Assembly: GCA_964480635.1 (NCBI GenBank)
Contig: CAYZQE010000011.1
Coordinates: forward strand, 1-40,616
Direction of reading: 5' to 3'
From: CAYZQE01 sp964480635
Lineage (GTDB): Bacteria; Pseudomonadota; Gammaproteobacteria; GCA-001735895
DNA: 40,616 nt
The first letter of the stretch is position 1. Every line of letters starts with the position of its first letter. The notes below the pieces were generated by a model. It did not search any database. It was not told the DNA's origin and saw nothing but the letters and a program-made list of their open reading frames with translations. The translations under genes were made by a program, and so were the position numbers. Below, one piece after another: positions 31,008 through 39,496 of this stretch.

Positions 31008-32231
31008 ATGCAGACCTCTCTCAAACCAGATCTTTTAAAAACCGCTCGTGGACAACGTATTGATGATATTTTACGTAAATGTGTGCACTGTGGCTTTTGT
31101 TTAGCAACTTGCCCAACTTATCAATTAACAGGTGATGAACTGGATAGCCCACGCGGTCGCATTTATCAAATAAAACAAGTGTTTGAAGGCCAAGCTGCGG
31201 ACAACAATACACAACTGCATTTAGATCGCTGCCTCACCTGTCGCTCTTGTGAAACCACCTGCCCTTCGGGGGTAAATTATGCAGAACTGCTAGATTATGG
31301 CCGCGAAGAAGTGAATAGCATTATCAAGCGCCCTGCTTTACAACAAGGCACTATTCGCTTGTTAAACAGCTTTTTGCCTTACCCCAAAAGACACTCTTTT
31401 TCGTTTAAAGCCTTATCGTTTTTAAAGCCGCTTATCCCCAATATTTTAGGTCAAAAAATACCTTCTATTCGACCTGCCAAAAAATATCCCGTCACGCAAC
31501 GCCAAAACTTTCAAAATGTCTTTTTACTAGAAGGCTGCGTGCAATCAACTATTAGCCCTAACACCAATCAAGCCGCTGTTGCCGTATTAAGCAGCATGGG
31601 CTATCAAGTGATTAAAGAAAAAAGCCCAAAATGCTGCGGTGCATTAAGCCATCACTCTGGCAATGAAAAAAACACCTTGGCATTTATTAAGAAGCAATTA
31701 GAGCAGTGGCAAAAAGTAGATGACAAAACACCGTTAAGTGCCATTATCTCAACCGCAAGCGGTTGTGGTGTGATGTTAAAAGATTATGAGCGTTTATTAC
31801 CTAAGCATGACCAAAAAACATATCAAAATTTACTCGATAAAATCGTTGATATCAGTGAATTATTAGACATTGGTCATTTAAAACCACAATTAAAGACTAA
31901 GCAAAGCAGCATAGCCTTTCATGCGCCTTGCACTCTAAACCATGGACAGCAATTAGCGGCACGGCTAAAAGAAAACCTAACAGCTTTAGGCTATCAATTA
32001 AAAGAGCCTAAAAACGCACATATCTGCTGTGGTTCAGCAGGAACCTATTCCATCATGCAAGCTAACTTATCGACGCAATTAAAAAACAATAAAGTAAAGG
32101 CTTTAGAAGAAACGAACTGTGAACTGATTATTACGGCTAATGTGGGTTGTGAGCACCACCTTGCATCAACATGTAAAGTCAATGTCAGGCATTGGATAGA
32201 GCTAATTGCTGATGATTTAATACCGAGCTAA
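31008..32231 (+). CDS. glcF: Glycolate oxidase iron-sulfur subunit GlcF
   Basis: 407 residues, the usual length. Two 4Fe-4S motifs lie at the N-terminus: CVHCGFCLATCPTY (with LTGDELDSPRGRIY) and CLTCRSCETTCPSG. The C-terminal part has two CCG domains with CCGALSHHSG and CCGSAGTYS that bind another cluster. It moves electrons from the flavin subunits to the quinone pool at the inner membrane. Its last 4 nt overlap the convergent chemoreceptor gene at 32228. Confidence 0.95.
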   Translation: MQTSLKPDLLKTARGQRIDDILRKCVHCGFCLATCPTYQLTGDELDSPRGRIYQIKQVFEGQAADNNTQLHLDRCLTCRSCETTCPSGVNYAELLDYGREEVNSIIKRPALQQGTIRLLNSFLPYPKRHSFSFKALSFLKPLIPNILGQKIPSIRPAKKYPVTQRQNFQNVFLLEGCVQSTISPNTNQAAVAVLSSMGYQVIKEKSPKCCGALSHHSGNEKNTLAFIKKQLEQWQKVDDKTPLSAIISTASGCGVMLKDYERLLPKHDQKTYQNLLDKIVDISELLDIGHLKPQLKTKQSSIAFHAPCTLNHGQQLAARLKENLTALGYQLKEPKNAHICCGSAGTYSIMQANLSTQLKNNKVKALEETNCELIITANVGCEHHLASTCKVNVRHWIELIADDLIPS

Positions 32232-33442
32232 AACATATCAATTTCACCAATATCCATATTTTGGTTCACCACGGCTTTGGTTGATGATAATGCGGCGAAA
32301 TCTGCACTGGCTTTTTTCGCTAAGTCTTCCATTTGCTGCGCTCTTTCTTTTAACGCCTCATCACTTTGGTCTTCGTTAGCCAACCAATGCAGCTCTATAA
32401 TTTGCCCGATAAACATCTGTAAGGTGCCAATTTTTATATTCAAGTGTGCCATTAATTGAGTCACCATATCATCCGACTGCAATGACATAACGCCCTTTTG
32501 AATGTGCGTCTGAATGCTTTCGGATAACTCGGTTATTTGCCCCGTTCTGGATAAAATATTTTCATTAATACTTTGTGTTTGTAACCACATTTCACTGATT
32601 TCAGTTTGCGCTTCTTCTATCAGCGCCATGTCCGTGTTACTAATGCTACTCAGTGTTTCTTGCACATTCGAAATAGAGTCACGCGTGCTGGTGGTTAAGC
32701 CTCTAATTTCATCACTAAATTGTGCAGTACGATGAGACAAATTGCGTACTTCATCGGCAACCACGGCAAAACCTCTACCTGCCTCACCCGCTCTTGCGGC
32801 TTCTATTGCTGCATTAAGTGCTAGTAAATTGGTTTGACTGGTTATTTGATCGACATCGTCTAATAAATTAACCACGTCATTGATGCGATCAAACATATTG
32901 CCAAAATCACCTGTGATACTGTTACTGGTATTCGACATTTCGCGGATAGTTTGAATAAACTTGGCGACGATTTGTTCGGTCTCTTTGGTAAAGTTACCCA
33001 CCGATTCGCCATCCTTTTCTTCATCGGTTTGGCTCGTAAGCATTAATAGTTTTTCAACCAATTCGTCTAATATTTTATTTTGATTCGCCGTTTCAGCATG
33101 AATCCCCATTACACTGCCCGACAGATTAGATGTGGAGTCAGCAATGATGTTTTTAACTTGATCTAGGTCTTGTGTCACCGTATTAAATTGATCTGCCATT
33201 TGCTGAATAGCTTGATCTCTAGACGCCGTATAGTTGATTAAAGCCGAATATTTTTCACTCTCTTCGTCTGCTGTTTTTAGCTCAGTGGTGGATGGTTTAA
33301 ACAGTATCCATAATTGCAACGCAATCACTAACATTAAGCTCAGCGTTTGCCATAATCTATCAACACTAAAAAAAATGAGCGCAATAGCTATTAACAATAA
33401 AAAAACACTGCCTATCGACAGCTTTGTAGACAATGACATCAT
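32228..33442 (-). CDS. Chemoreceptor-like protein without a periplasmic domain
   Basis: 404 residues. Two hydrophobic helices (about 10-26 and 32-48) are separated by only a few residues, so there is no periplasmic sensor. The cytoplasmic part is an MCP signalling hairpin with the tip NLLALNAAIEAARAGEAGRGFAVVADEVRNL, preceded by coiled coil and followed by a C-terminal helical domain (LMAHLNIKIGTLQMFIGQI) and the tail NMDIGEIDMF. It could sense a cytoplasmic or membrane-related signal. A cheB fragment lies just upstream (62 nt), so a chemotaxis gene pair may once have existed here. It is convergent with glcF and overlaps it by 4 nt. Confidence 0.9.
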   Translation of the reverse strand: MMSLSTKLSIGSVFLLLIAIALIFFSVDRLWQTLSLMLVIALQLWILFKPSTTELKTADEESEKYSALINYTASRDQAIQQMADQFNTVTQDLDQVKNIIADSTSNLSGSVMGIHAETANQNKILDELVEKLLMLTSQTDEEKDGESVGNFTKETEQIVAKFIQTIREMSNTSNSITGDFGNMFDRINDVVNLLDDVDQITSQTNLLALNAAIEAARAGEAGRGFAVVADEVRNLSHRTAQFSDEIRGLTTSTRDSISNVQETLSSISNTDMALIEEAQTEISEMWLQTQSINENILSRTGQITELSESIQTHIQKGVMSLQSDDMVTQLMAHLNIKIGTLQMFIGQIIELHWLANEDQSDEALKERAQQMEDLAKKASADFAALSSTKAVVNQNMDIGEIDMF

Positions 33443-33504
33443 AAGCTTCCAAATATACTTATTATTGAGTATAGAACGGCAATTTAAAAAAACACTTTAA
33501 TAAT

Positions 33505-33747
33505 TTATACTTTCACTTTCTCCCAAAGAATGGGGCCAATTTGATCTAGTGGCATAGCGCAATGCTCACCACACGCTTCAATGGCTGCTTGTGGCATCGT
33601 TGCGACCTCTGCGGTATCAACAGCTTGCACCATCACCTCTCCACCATGCCGCTGAATTTTTTTGGCCCCCGCTGCACCGTCAGCATTAGCCCCTGTGAGC
33701 ACGCCATTCTCACAAAAACTGAGAATACCAAAGCATGAAATACGACT
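33505..33747 (-). pseudogene. cheB C-terminal fragment (chemotaxis methylesterase)
   Basis: The minus strand encodes VLTGANADGAAGAKKIQRHGG...VQAVDTAEVATMPQAAIEA..., the last strand-helix region of the CheB methylesterase domain (normally VLTGxxxDGAxGxxxI). Only about 66-80 residues remain. The response-regulator domain, the linker and the Ser-His part of the triad are absent, and an in-frame TGA lies upstream. The segment before VLTG (CFGILSFCENG) no longer matches. It cannot be active; it is a remnant next to a chemoreceptor. Confidence 0.75.
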
Positions 33748-33813
33748 TAATCAGGGGCTTCATTTTTAAATGACTCGTTGTGTGATCGTATAGCCTAAAG
33801 AACAGGTGAACCA

Positions 33814-34236
33814 CTAAAGGCTCTGTAAAACCCCTAACAAAACAGCATATCTAGCACCCTTCCCAATGGCTACCAAGCTAATAAAAAATACAAAATTCAT
33901 TTTCATCATGCCTGCAATAAAAGTAAGACCATCACCCACTATGGGCATCCAAGCCAACAGCATTGACCATGCGCCATAGCGTTGAAACCAACGCTGAGAA
34001 TATTGTAATTTTTCTTTTTTAAACGGAAACCATTTTTTACCTTCAAAATAAAGAAAGTACTTACCCATATAATAATTAACCACGGCACCCAATGTATTAC
34101 CCGTGGTCGCAAAGACCCAAAGCATCAACACATCGTAATCCTGTTGCATCAAAGCAATAAGAGTCACTTCTGAAGCACCAGGTAATAAAGTCGCCGATAA
34201 AAAAGCGGTTAATAAAAGCCCTAAATAAACATCCAT
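33814..34236 (-). CDS. yqaA: YqaA family inner-membrane protein
   Basis: 140 residues, against 142 for E. coli YqaA. FLSATLLPGASEVTLIALM, ATTGNTLGAVVNYYMGKY, QRWFQRYGAWSMLLAWMPIVGDGLTFIAGMM and the C-terminal IGKGARYAVLLG are the conserved blocks. It belongs to the SNARE-associated/DedA-related superfamily, whose members act as lipid or small-molecule transporters; the role of YqaA itself is unresolved. About four helices or re-entrant loops are predicted. It is divergent from the MoxR operon, across the assembly join. Confidence 0.93.
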   Translation of the reverse strand: MDVYLGLLLTAFLSATLLPGASEVTLIALMQQDYDVLMLWVFATTGNTLGAVVNYYMGKYFLYFEGKKWFPFKKEKLQYSQRWFQRYGAWSMLLAWMPIVGDGLTFIAGMMKMNFVFFISLVAIGKGARYAVLLGVLQSL

Positions 34237-34238
34237 TC

Positions 34239-34448
34239 AGTTTTAAGTTTTAAGTTATTATTCAGTCATATTATCTTAGATGACTCACTATGANNNNNNN
34301 NNNNNNNNNNNNNNNNNNNNNNNNNNNNNNNNNNNNNNNNNNNNNNNNNNNNNNNNNNNNNNNNNNNNNNNNNNNNNNNNNNNNNNNNNNNNNAGTTTTA
34401 AGTTTTAAGTTATTATTCAGTCATATTATCTTAGATGACTCACTATGA
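34239..34448. other. Assembly join: 100 N flanked by identical 55-bp ends
   Basis: The N run is 34294-34393, exactly 100 bases. The 55 bp before it (34239-34293) and the 55 bp after it (34394-34448) are identical. This is what two contigs overlapping by one assembly k-mer look like when a scaffolder joins them with a fixed gap. The true yqaA-moxR intergenic distance is probably about 50 bp, with no missing gene. Confidence 0.9.
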
Positions 34449-35407
34449 CTCAAGTAAACCCTTTAAAACCGTTACAACAACAACTAGAGAGCGTTATCGT
34501 TGGTCAAAAAAAATTACTCGAACGCTTGTTAATTGCCCTTTTAGCCGACGGACATATGCTCTTAGAAGGTCCTCCCGGTTTAGCTAAAACAACCGCCGTT
34601 AATGCCTTGGCAACGGGCATTAATGCTCAGTTTCAGCGCATTCAATTTACGCCTGATTTAATGCCATCTGATTTAACAGGCAGTGACATTTACGACCCCA
34701 AAGACAATAGCTTTCAGTTTAGTGCTGGGCCTATTTTTAACCAAATTGTGTTAGCAGATGAATTAAACAGAGCGCCGCCTAAAGTGCAATCGGCCTTATT
34801 AGAGGCGATGGCCGAACAACAAGTGACTGTGGGCAATCATACTCATCAACTAGATGCGTTTTTTTTAGTCTTAGCCACGCAAAACCCACTAGAGCAATTT
34901 GGTACCTTTGCTTTACCAGAGGCTTTGCTCGACCGTTTTTTGTTTAAATTTATTATTGATTATCCAAGCCAAGAAGAAGAAATTGTCATTGTGCAACGCG
35001 CACGCTTAGCTAAAGAAGAGCAAAACAAAGCTCCATTATCTGCTTTGTTAAGCACTAAAGACATATTAAAACTACGCCACCAAGTGAACCAAGTTTTTAT
35101 TGAGCCAAGCTTAGAGGCCTATGTCGTGCGCTTAGTCGCAGCCACGAGAAATGTGGGCTCTGTCAAACCAGAATGGACTGATTTAGTCAAGAATGGTGCC
35201 TCTCCAAGAGCCTCTATTGCGTTACTTAATGCCGCCATGGCTAAGGCTTTTTTACAACAACGTGACTATGTGATACCCGAAGATATTATTGATTTAGCAC
35301 CCGATGTGTTACGCCATCGTTTGGTATTAGATTTTTCGACTCAAGCCGAAGGCATTGATGCCGATGCCATTATTCAAGGGTTAATTGAAACCCTCGACGC
35401 GCCTTAA
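34445..35407 (+). CDS. moxR: MoxR-family AAA+ ATPase
   Basis: 320 residues. Walker A is LEGPPGLAKT, Walker B is VLADELNRAPPKVQSALLEAM, and FLVLATQNPLEQFGTFALPEALLDRFLFK carries sensor 1 and the MoxR signature; the C-terminal lid has GASPRASIALLNAAMAKAFL. MoxR ATPases act with VWA-domain proteins as chaperone-like complexes for metal-dependent or envelope enzymes. It is first in an operon with DUF58, DUF4381, BatA, BatB and BatD. Thirty-four nt separate it from the DUF58 gene. Confidence 0.95.
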   Translation: MTQVNPLKPLQQQLESVIVGQKKLLERLLIALLADGHMLLEGPPGLAKTTAVNALATGINAQFQRIQFTPDLMPSDLTGSDIYDPKDNSFQFSAGPIFNQIVLADELNRAPPKVQSALLEAMAEQQVTVGNHTHQLDAFFLVLATQNPLEQFGTFALPEALLDRFLFKFIIDYPSQEEEIVIVQRARLAKEEQNKAPLSALLSTKDILKLRHQVNQVFIEPSLEAYVVRLVAATRNVGSVKPEWTDLVKNGASPRASIALLNAAMAKAFLQQRDYVIPEDIIDLAPDVLRHRLVLDFSTQAEGIDADAIIQGLIETLDAP

Positions 35408-35441
35408 TCTGCGTTTGCTTAATCAGAGGCTCCTTGACAAC

Positions 35442-36335
35442 ATGGATATAACGCAACAACCATTGCTCAGTGACCAAGAAATACAACTGCTATTAAAGTC
35501 ATCTGCTTTGCAAAATCATGGTCATATGATGAGCAACCGCTTTGCCGCAGCAGGCGAACACCCCTCAGAAGTGATTGGCTCTGGCATGGACTTTGCCGAC
35601 CGCCAGCCCTATATAGCAGGTGATGACCCTCGCTTTATTGATTGGCGGGCGAGTGCGCGTAGCGGAAAAACATTAATTAGACGTTATAACACCGAGCTCA
35701 GCGCCCCTAGTTGCGTGGTAATTGACCGCAGGCCGAGTATGTTATTTGGCACTCATACTCGCTTAAAAGCGACCCAAGCGATTCGAGCAGGAATTCGTTG
35801 TGGAGCGCAACTATTAACCGCAGGCCAACAATTGGCTTGCCTTGTCGTTGATGAACAAAACTATTGGCAAGCAGCATCAAATAGCCTTGTTAGCTTTAGT
35901 AAAACAGCCAAACATGCAGCCAGAGCTTGCCCTCCTTCGCATCAAGCTTCGCCCACTCATTGGTCACACATTAGTGATTTATTAAAACAAAAACTCACCC
36001 AAGGCAGTCGCTTAATTCTTATTTCAGATTTTATAAGCGACGCCTCTTTTAGCTTAGCGGATAGCAAAGCATTACGTTATTTAAGCCAGCACTATAACCT
36101 AAGCCTATTACGCATTACCGATAAGGCAGAACAAAACTTTAAGCAACAAACCATTCATTTAAATAGCTCAAGTCATCACCTAAAACTCAATAGCAAAAAA
36201 GACTTAAAGGCTTTAAACACACACATAAATGAACAACAAAGCACATTGAGTAACGACATTAAAAAACTTAAATGTGCCCATCAAATTATATTTACCCACG
36301 ATAAACTCACTCACTTAAACGTGTTTCAAAATTAA
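35442..36335 (+). CDS. DUF58 protein of the Bat/MoxR operon
   Basis: 297 residues from ATG 35442; an earlier TTG at 35385 would overlap moxR. The DUF58 core GMDFADRQPYIAGDDPRFIDWRASARSGKTLIRR is clear, with the conserved IDWRxxAR. The following part resembles a VWA-like fold (SCVVIDRRPSMLFG, RLILISDFIS) but lacks a complete metal site, as usual for DUF58. It is cytoplasmic, with no transmembrane helix. Such proteins are thought to bridge MoxR and membrane-bound VWA proteins. Two nt separate it from the next gene. Confidence 0.9.
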   Translation: MDITQQPLLSDQEIQLLLKSSALQNHGHMMSNRFAAAGEHPSEVIGSGMDFADRQPYIAGDDPRFIDWRASARSGKTLIRRYNTELSAPSCVVIDRRPSMLFGTHTRLKATQAIRAGIRCGAQLLTAGQQLACLVVDEQNYWQAASNSLVSFSKTAKHAARACPPSHQASPTHWSHISDLLKQKLTQGSRLILISDFISDASFSLADSKALRYLSQHYNLSLLRITDKAEQNFKQQTIHLNSSSHHLKLNSKKDLKALNTHINEQQSTLSNDIKKLKCAHQIIFTHDKLTHLNVFQN

Positions 36336-36337
36336 CC

Positions 36338-36694
36338 ATGAACGACAGTATAAACAGCCAAGTTGATAACTTAGCCGACATTGTGGGTATGGATGCTATT
36401 CTTCAACCCCAATCAATATCTCCGATGATAATCGCTATTGTCGCTATTATTTTTGCTGCACTGTTATGGCTGTTTTATGAGCGTTTTAAGCGTAGCACTC
36501 AAGGTCAGTTAAGACGCCTTAAGCAGCAATTACAAAACGCCCAGTTATCACCCAGAGACGGCGCCCATAAAATAGCCGTGTTATTTAAAAACCATCACTT
36601 TAATGTCGAACAGCTTAACGTATTAAAACAGCTGCGTTTTGCACCCACGCCACCTTCTTTAAATCAAATTTTAGATTTTATAGCCCATGTTTAA
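36338..36694 (+). CDS. DUF4381-like small membrane protein
   Basis: 118 residues, a little shorter than usual for DUF4381 (about 150). One transmembrane helix, about 29-50 (MIIAIVAIIFAALLWLFYERF), is followed by a cytoplasmic helical domain (RRLKQQLQNAQLSPRDGAHKIAVLF, LRFAPTPPSLNQILDFI). The position between DUF58 and the first VWA gene is the standard place for DUF4381. It overlaps the next start by 8 nt. Function is unknown; probably a structural part of the MoxR-VWA membrane complex. Confidence 0.75.
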   Translation: MNDSINSQVDNLADIVGMDAILQPQSISPMIIAIVAIIFAALLWLFYERFKRSTQGQLRRLKQQLQNAQLSPRDGAHKIAVLFKNHHFNVEQLNVLKQLRFAPTPPSLNQILDFIAHV

Positions 36695-37712
36695 TGCGTT
36701 TTATTTTATAACGCCACTTTGGCTAGTCGGTGTTCTAGCCGTGTTTTTAGGGTTATTTTTTAGCCCTAAAAGACACATTAAAACACCCAAAGTGATTCAA
36801 TCTATTACCTTATATTACCCTTTATTAAACGCTTTAAATAAAACGCAAACAGCTAAAAAATCAAACCATCATTCTGCTTTAATCAGTCTTATTGTTATTT
36901 GTATTTTTATAAGCCTTGCCCAACCAGCCATAAAAACACCTTTAGAAAACAAGCAGCAAAAAACCCAAGCGGTTGATTTAATTTTAGTCGTTAATACCAG
37001 TGTCAGCATGGTATTGCGCGACTATATGGATGAAGATAACCATGGCGAACTCATTCAACTAGACCGAATGACAAAAACAAAACAGCTCTTAAAGCAATTA
37101 GTGACGCGTTTTAAAGGAAAAAGAATTGGCTTAGTGGTGTTAGGAAGACCCGCCTCTGTTTGGTTGCCACTGACTGGTGACAAATGCCAAGTACAACATG
37201 CCATTGCACGCTTACAAACCACTTTGGGCGGGCGCACCAACGATATTGGCGCAACGTTGCAACTGGTTTTAAAACACTTTAAACAACCCTCAACGTCGCA
37301 AAAAACAGTGCTATTAATCAATGATGGATATTTACAAATTGGTTCGGTGTCGCCCCTTCAAGGCATTCAACAGCTAGTTGAAAAGGGCTTTATTTTACAT
37401 AGCCTTGCCATTGGCTCGCCACAACGCCCTAATTATTCTTTGGGTATTGGTCATTTAATTTATGCACCCGTTGACTTAAAACTCATGGGCTCTTTGGCTA
37501 AGGCGGGGCAAGGAAAAATGATTCATGCATGGAACAATGAAACGGTTAATGAATTATTGACCCTTTTAGACAAGCCCATTTTAACACCTACGCTGTCAAA
37601 AACGAGGTTCACCATTAGCGCCTTGTATTTTTACCCCCTTGGTTTGGCGATGCTGTTAATGCTGCTATTAGTGTTCCCTTTTAAATCTTTATTCATTAAA
37701 AAACCAGCATGA
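36687..37712 (+). CDS. batA: BatA-like VWA protein with an altered MIDAS motif
   Basis: 341 residues. TM helices are predicted at about 8-25, 62-80 and 313-330, flanking a VWA domain. The expected metal-binding DxSxS motif reads NTSVS (103-107), so its first acidic ligand is Asn; later elements are present (GRTNDIGATLQLVL, TVLLINDGYLQIG). The metal site may thus be weak or non-canonical. The usual role is in BatABD aerotolerance complexes or in MoxR-dependent envelope assembly. It overlaps the batB start by 4 nt. Confidence 0.87.
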   Translation: MFNAFYFITPLWLVGVLAVFLGLFFSPKRHIKTPKVIQSITLYYPLLNALNKTQTAKKSNHHSALISLIVICIFISLAQPAIKTPLENKQQKTQAVDLILVVNTSVSMVLRDYMDEDNHGELIQLDRMTKTKQLLKQLVTRFKGKRIGLVVLGRPASVWLPLTGDKCQVQHAIARLQTTLGGRTNDIGATLQLVLKHFKQPSTSQKTVLLINDGYLQIGSVSPLQGIQQLVEKGFILHSLAIGSPQRPNYSLGIGHLIYAPVDLKLMGSLAKAGQGKMIHAWNNETVNELLTLLDKPILTPTLSKTRFTISALYFYPLGLAMLLMLLLVFPFKSLFIKKPA

Positions 37713-39496
37713 CTTTAAGCGAACTATTAGCCTCGTTATATTGGCGTGAAGCCCTTCTACTGTATTTATTGGCATTGCCATTAGCATTGATCTTATTGAA
37801 TCAATTACAGCAACAACGGCAGTGGCAAAAATTGGCCCCCAAACATTTGTTACCTTGGCTACAAATCAACAACAAACACACCTCGTCAACCCTACCATTA
37901 ATTTTTTTAGGCTTTGCATGGTGCTTTTTAGTTATTGCCCTATCTGGCCCTAGATTGGTCGATTGGGTGCCACCAGAACAACAAGCAAAACCCGCTACCT
38001 TAGTTATTGTCATTGATCTATCCGCCAGCATGAATGCAACAGACACCTACCCCAGTCGCCAAACTCAAGCTTTGCAATGGTTAAAACAAGTCACTAAAAA
38101 CAAACCTAAACATTTAAAAATAGGTTTAGTGCTGTTTGCTGGCCATGCTTTTACTCTAATGCCTGCCACGGTTGATCAAGCTGTCATTACGCATTTTATT
38201 GAACAATTAAATGGCCTTAAATTACCCACTTTGGGCAATGACCTTAGTGCTGCCTTAAGCGTTGCAAAACAACAGTTTAAAACTGATGACATAGAACAGC
38301 ATATTTTGGTGTTAACTGATGGTGATCTCTCTAAAGCCGAACAAACAAGAGCTGAAATAACCGTTAACAATAGCCCACATCAAAGCTTTAACTTTATTGG
38401 TTTTGGTGGCAGCAAGGCGGTAAACATACCTAATGACGACGGCAGTTATTTATTACAAAATGGCAGGCCTGTTCAAAGCCGAACACAAACCGTTTGGCTA
38501 AAACAAATAGGGGCAAAGCCACGATCAACTTATCAACACTATCAGCAAATAAAGCGCTTCACTTTAAAACAGGTGATTCAATTAAAACAACCTCGCCTAA
38601 GCCTAAGCGCTCAACAACATGTGCTGTGGAATGAGTTATTTAGCTATCCTTTAATACTCGCTTTGTGTCTTTTTATTGCCAGTTTATGGCAAGCCAATAA
38701 ACACGTACCACACATAATAATCAGTGTCTTTTTTGCTGCTTTATTATTGAGCCATAGCCCTTCTAGCCATGCGGCCAACCATTCATTATTTAAGCAAGCT
38801 CATTTCGATCAAGCTAATGCGGCGTTAAATCATCAACAATATCAATCGGCACAACACTTATTTGCACAAATAGATAGTGACGAGGCCTCTTTTGGTGAAG
38901 GCATTGCCTGCTTTCGCCAAGCCAAATATCACTGTGCGACACGTGCTTTTAGCAAGGCTGCGTGGCAAACCAATAAACCAACACTGCAAGCTAGCGCAGT
39001 GTTTAATTTAGGCAATAGCTATTTCTTTTTAGGCCAATATGAACAAGCATCGGTGCTATTTGAAGACGCTAGGAATTTAGGTTTTAATAAGCAAAAAGCG
39101 CTTAAAAACTTACAGTTTTCTAACGCTATGCAACAAGCCGTGTTACAACAAATTAAGGATATTAAAAAGATTTTTAGACGTGCAAAATGGCGTGCTGCCA
39201 TTGCGGGTGAGCAAACACCTAATTTACAAGACATTGTTTCTACACAAAATAATTTATTACGGCCTCAACATAAAAAGTCGCCGCAATTTATGCTGAGGCA
39301 AAATATAAACCAGCAAGTCAGTTTGGCCTTAGGCATTAACGATAAAAATGTAAATGGAACAACTCAATGGATTAAAACAGAACAAGTAGCATCACAAAGC
39401 ACATCGTATTTATTAAAACGTTTATTTGAAATGGAATTGGCGATTCCAGCCCCCTTAAAAAAGCCACAAACCATTGCAGGAAAGCGTTCATGGTAA
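37709..39496 (+). CDS. batB: BatB-like VWA protein fused to a TPR domain
   Basis: 595 residues. Two N-terminal transmembrane helices (about 15-31 and 62-80) precede a VWA domain with an intact MIDAS motif DLSAS (103-107) and LVLTDGDLS. A further TM pair at about 313-350 is followed by a periplasmic TPR region (AHFDQANAALNHQQYQSAQH, VFNLGNSYFFLGQYEQASV). In Bacteroides BatB and BatC are separate; here VWA and TPR are fused, as is common in gammaproteobacteria. The TPR part probably binds a partner, such as BatD, in the periplasm. ATGA overlap at both ends suggests strict co-translation. Confidence 0.9.
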   Translation: MTLSELLASLYWREALLLYLLALPLALILLNQLQQQRQWQKLAPKHLLPWLQINNKHTSSTLPLIFLGFAWCFLVIALSGPRLVDWVPPEQQAKPATLVIVIDLSASMNATDTYPSRQTQALQWLKQVTKNKPKHLKIGLVLFAGHAFTLMPATVDQAVITHFIEQLNGLKLPTLGNDLSAALSVAKQQFKTDDIEQHILVLTDGDLSKAEQTRAEITVNNSPHQSFNFIGFGGSKAVNIPNDDGSYLLQNGRPVQSRTQTVWLKQIGAKPRSTYQHYQQIKRFTLKQVIQLKQPRLSLSAQQHVLWNELFSYPLILALCLFIASLWQANKHVPHIIISVFFAALLLSHSPSSHAANHSLFKQAHFDQANAALNHQQYQSAQHLFAQIDSDEASFGEGIACFRQAKYHCATRAFSKAAWQTNKPTLQASAVFNLGNSYFFLGQYEQASVLFEDARNLGFNKQKALKNLQFSNAMQQAVLQQIKDIKKIFRRAKWRAAIAGEQTPNLQDIVSTQNNLLRPQHKKSPQFMLRQNINQQVSLALGINDKNVNGTTQWIKTEQVASQSTSYLLKRLFEMELAIPAPLKKPQTIAGKRSW

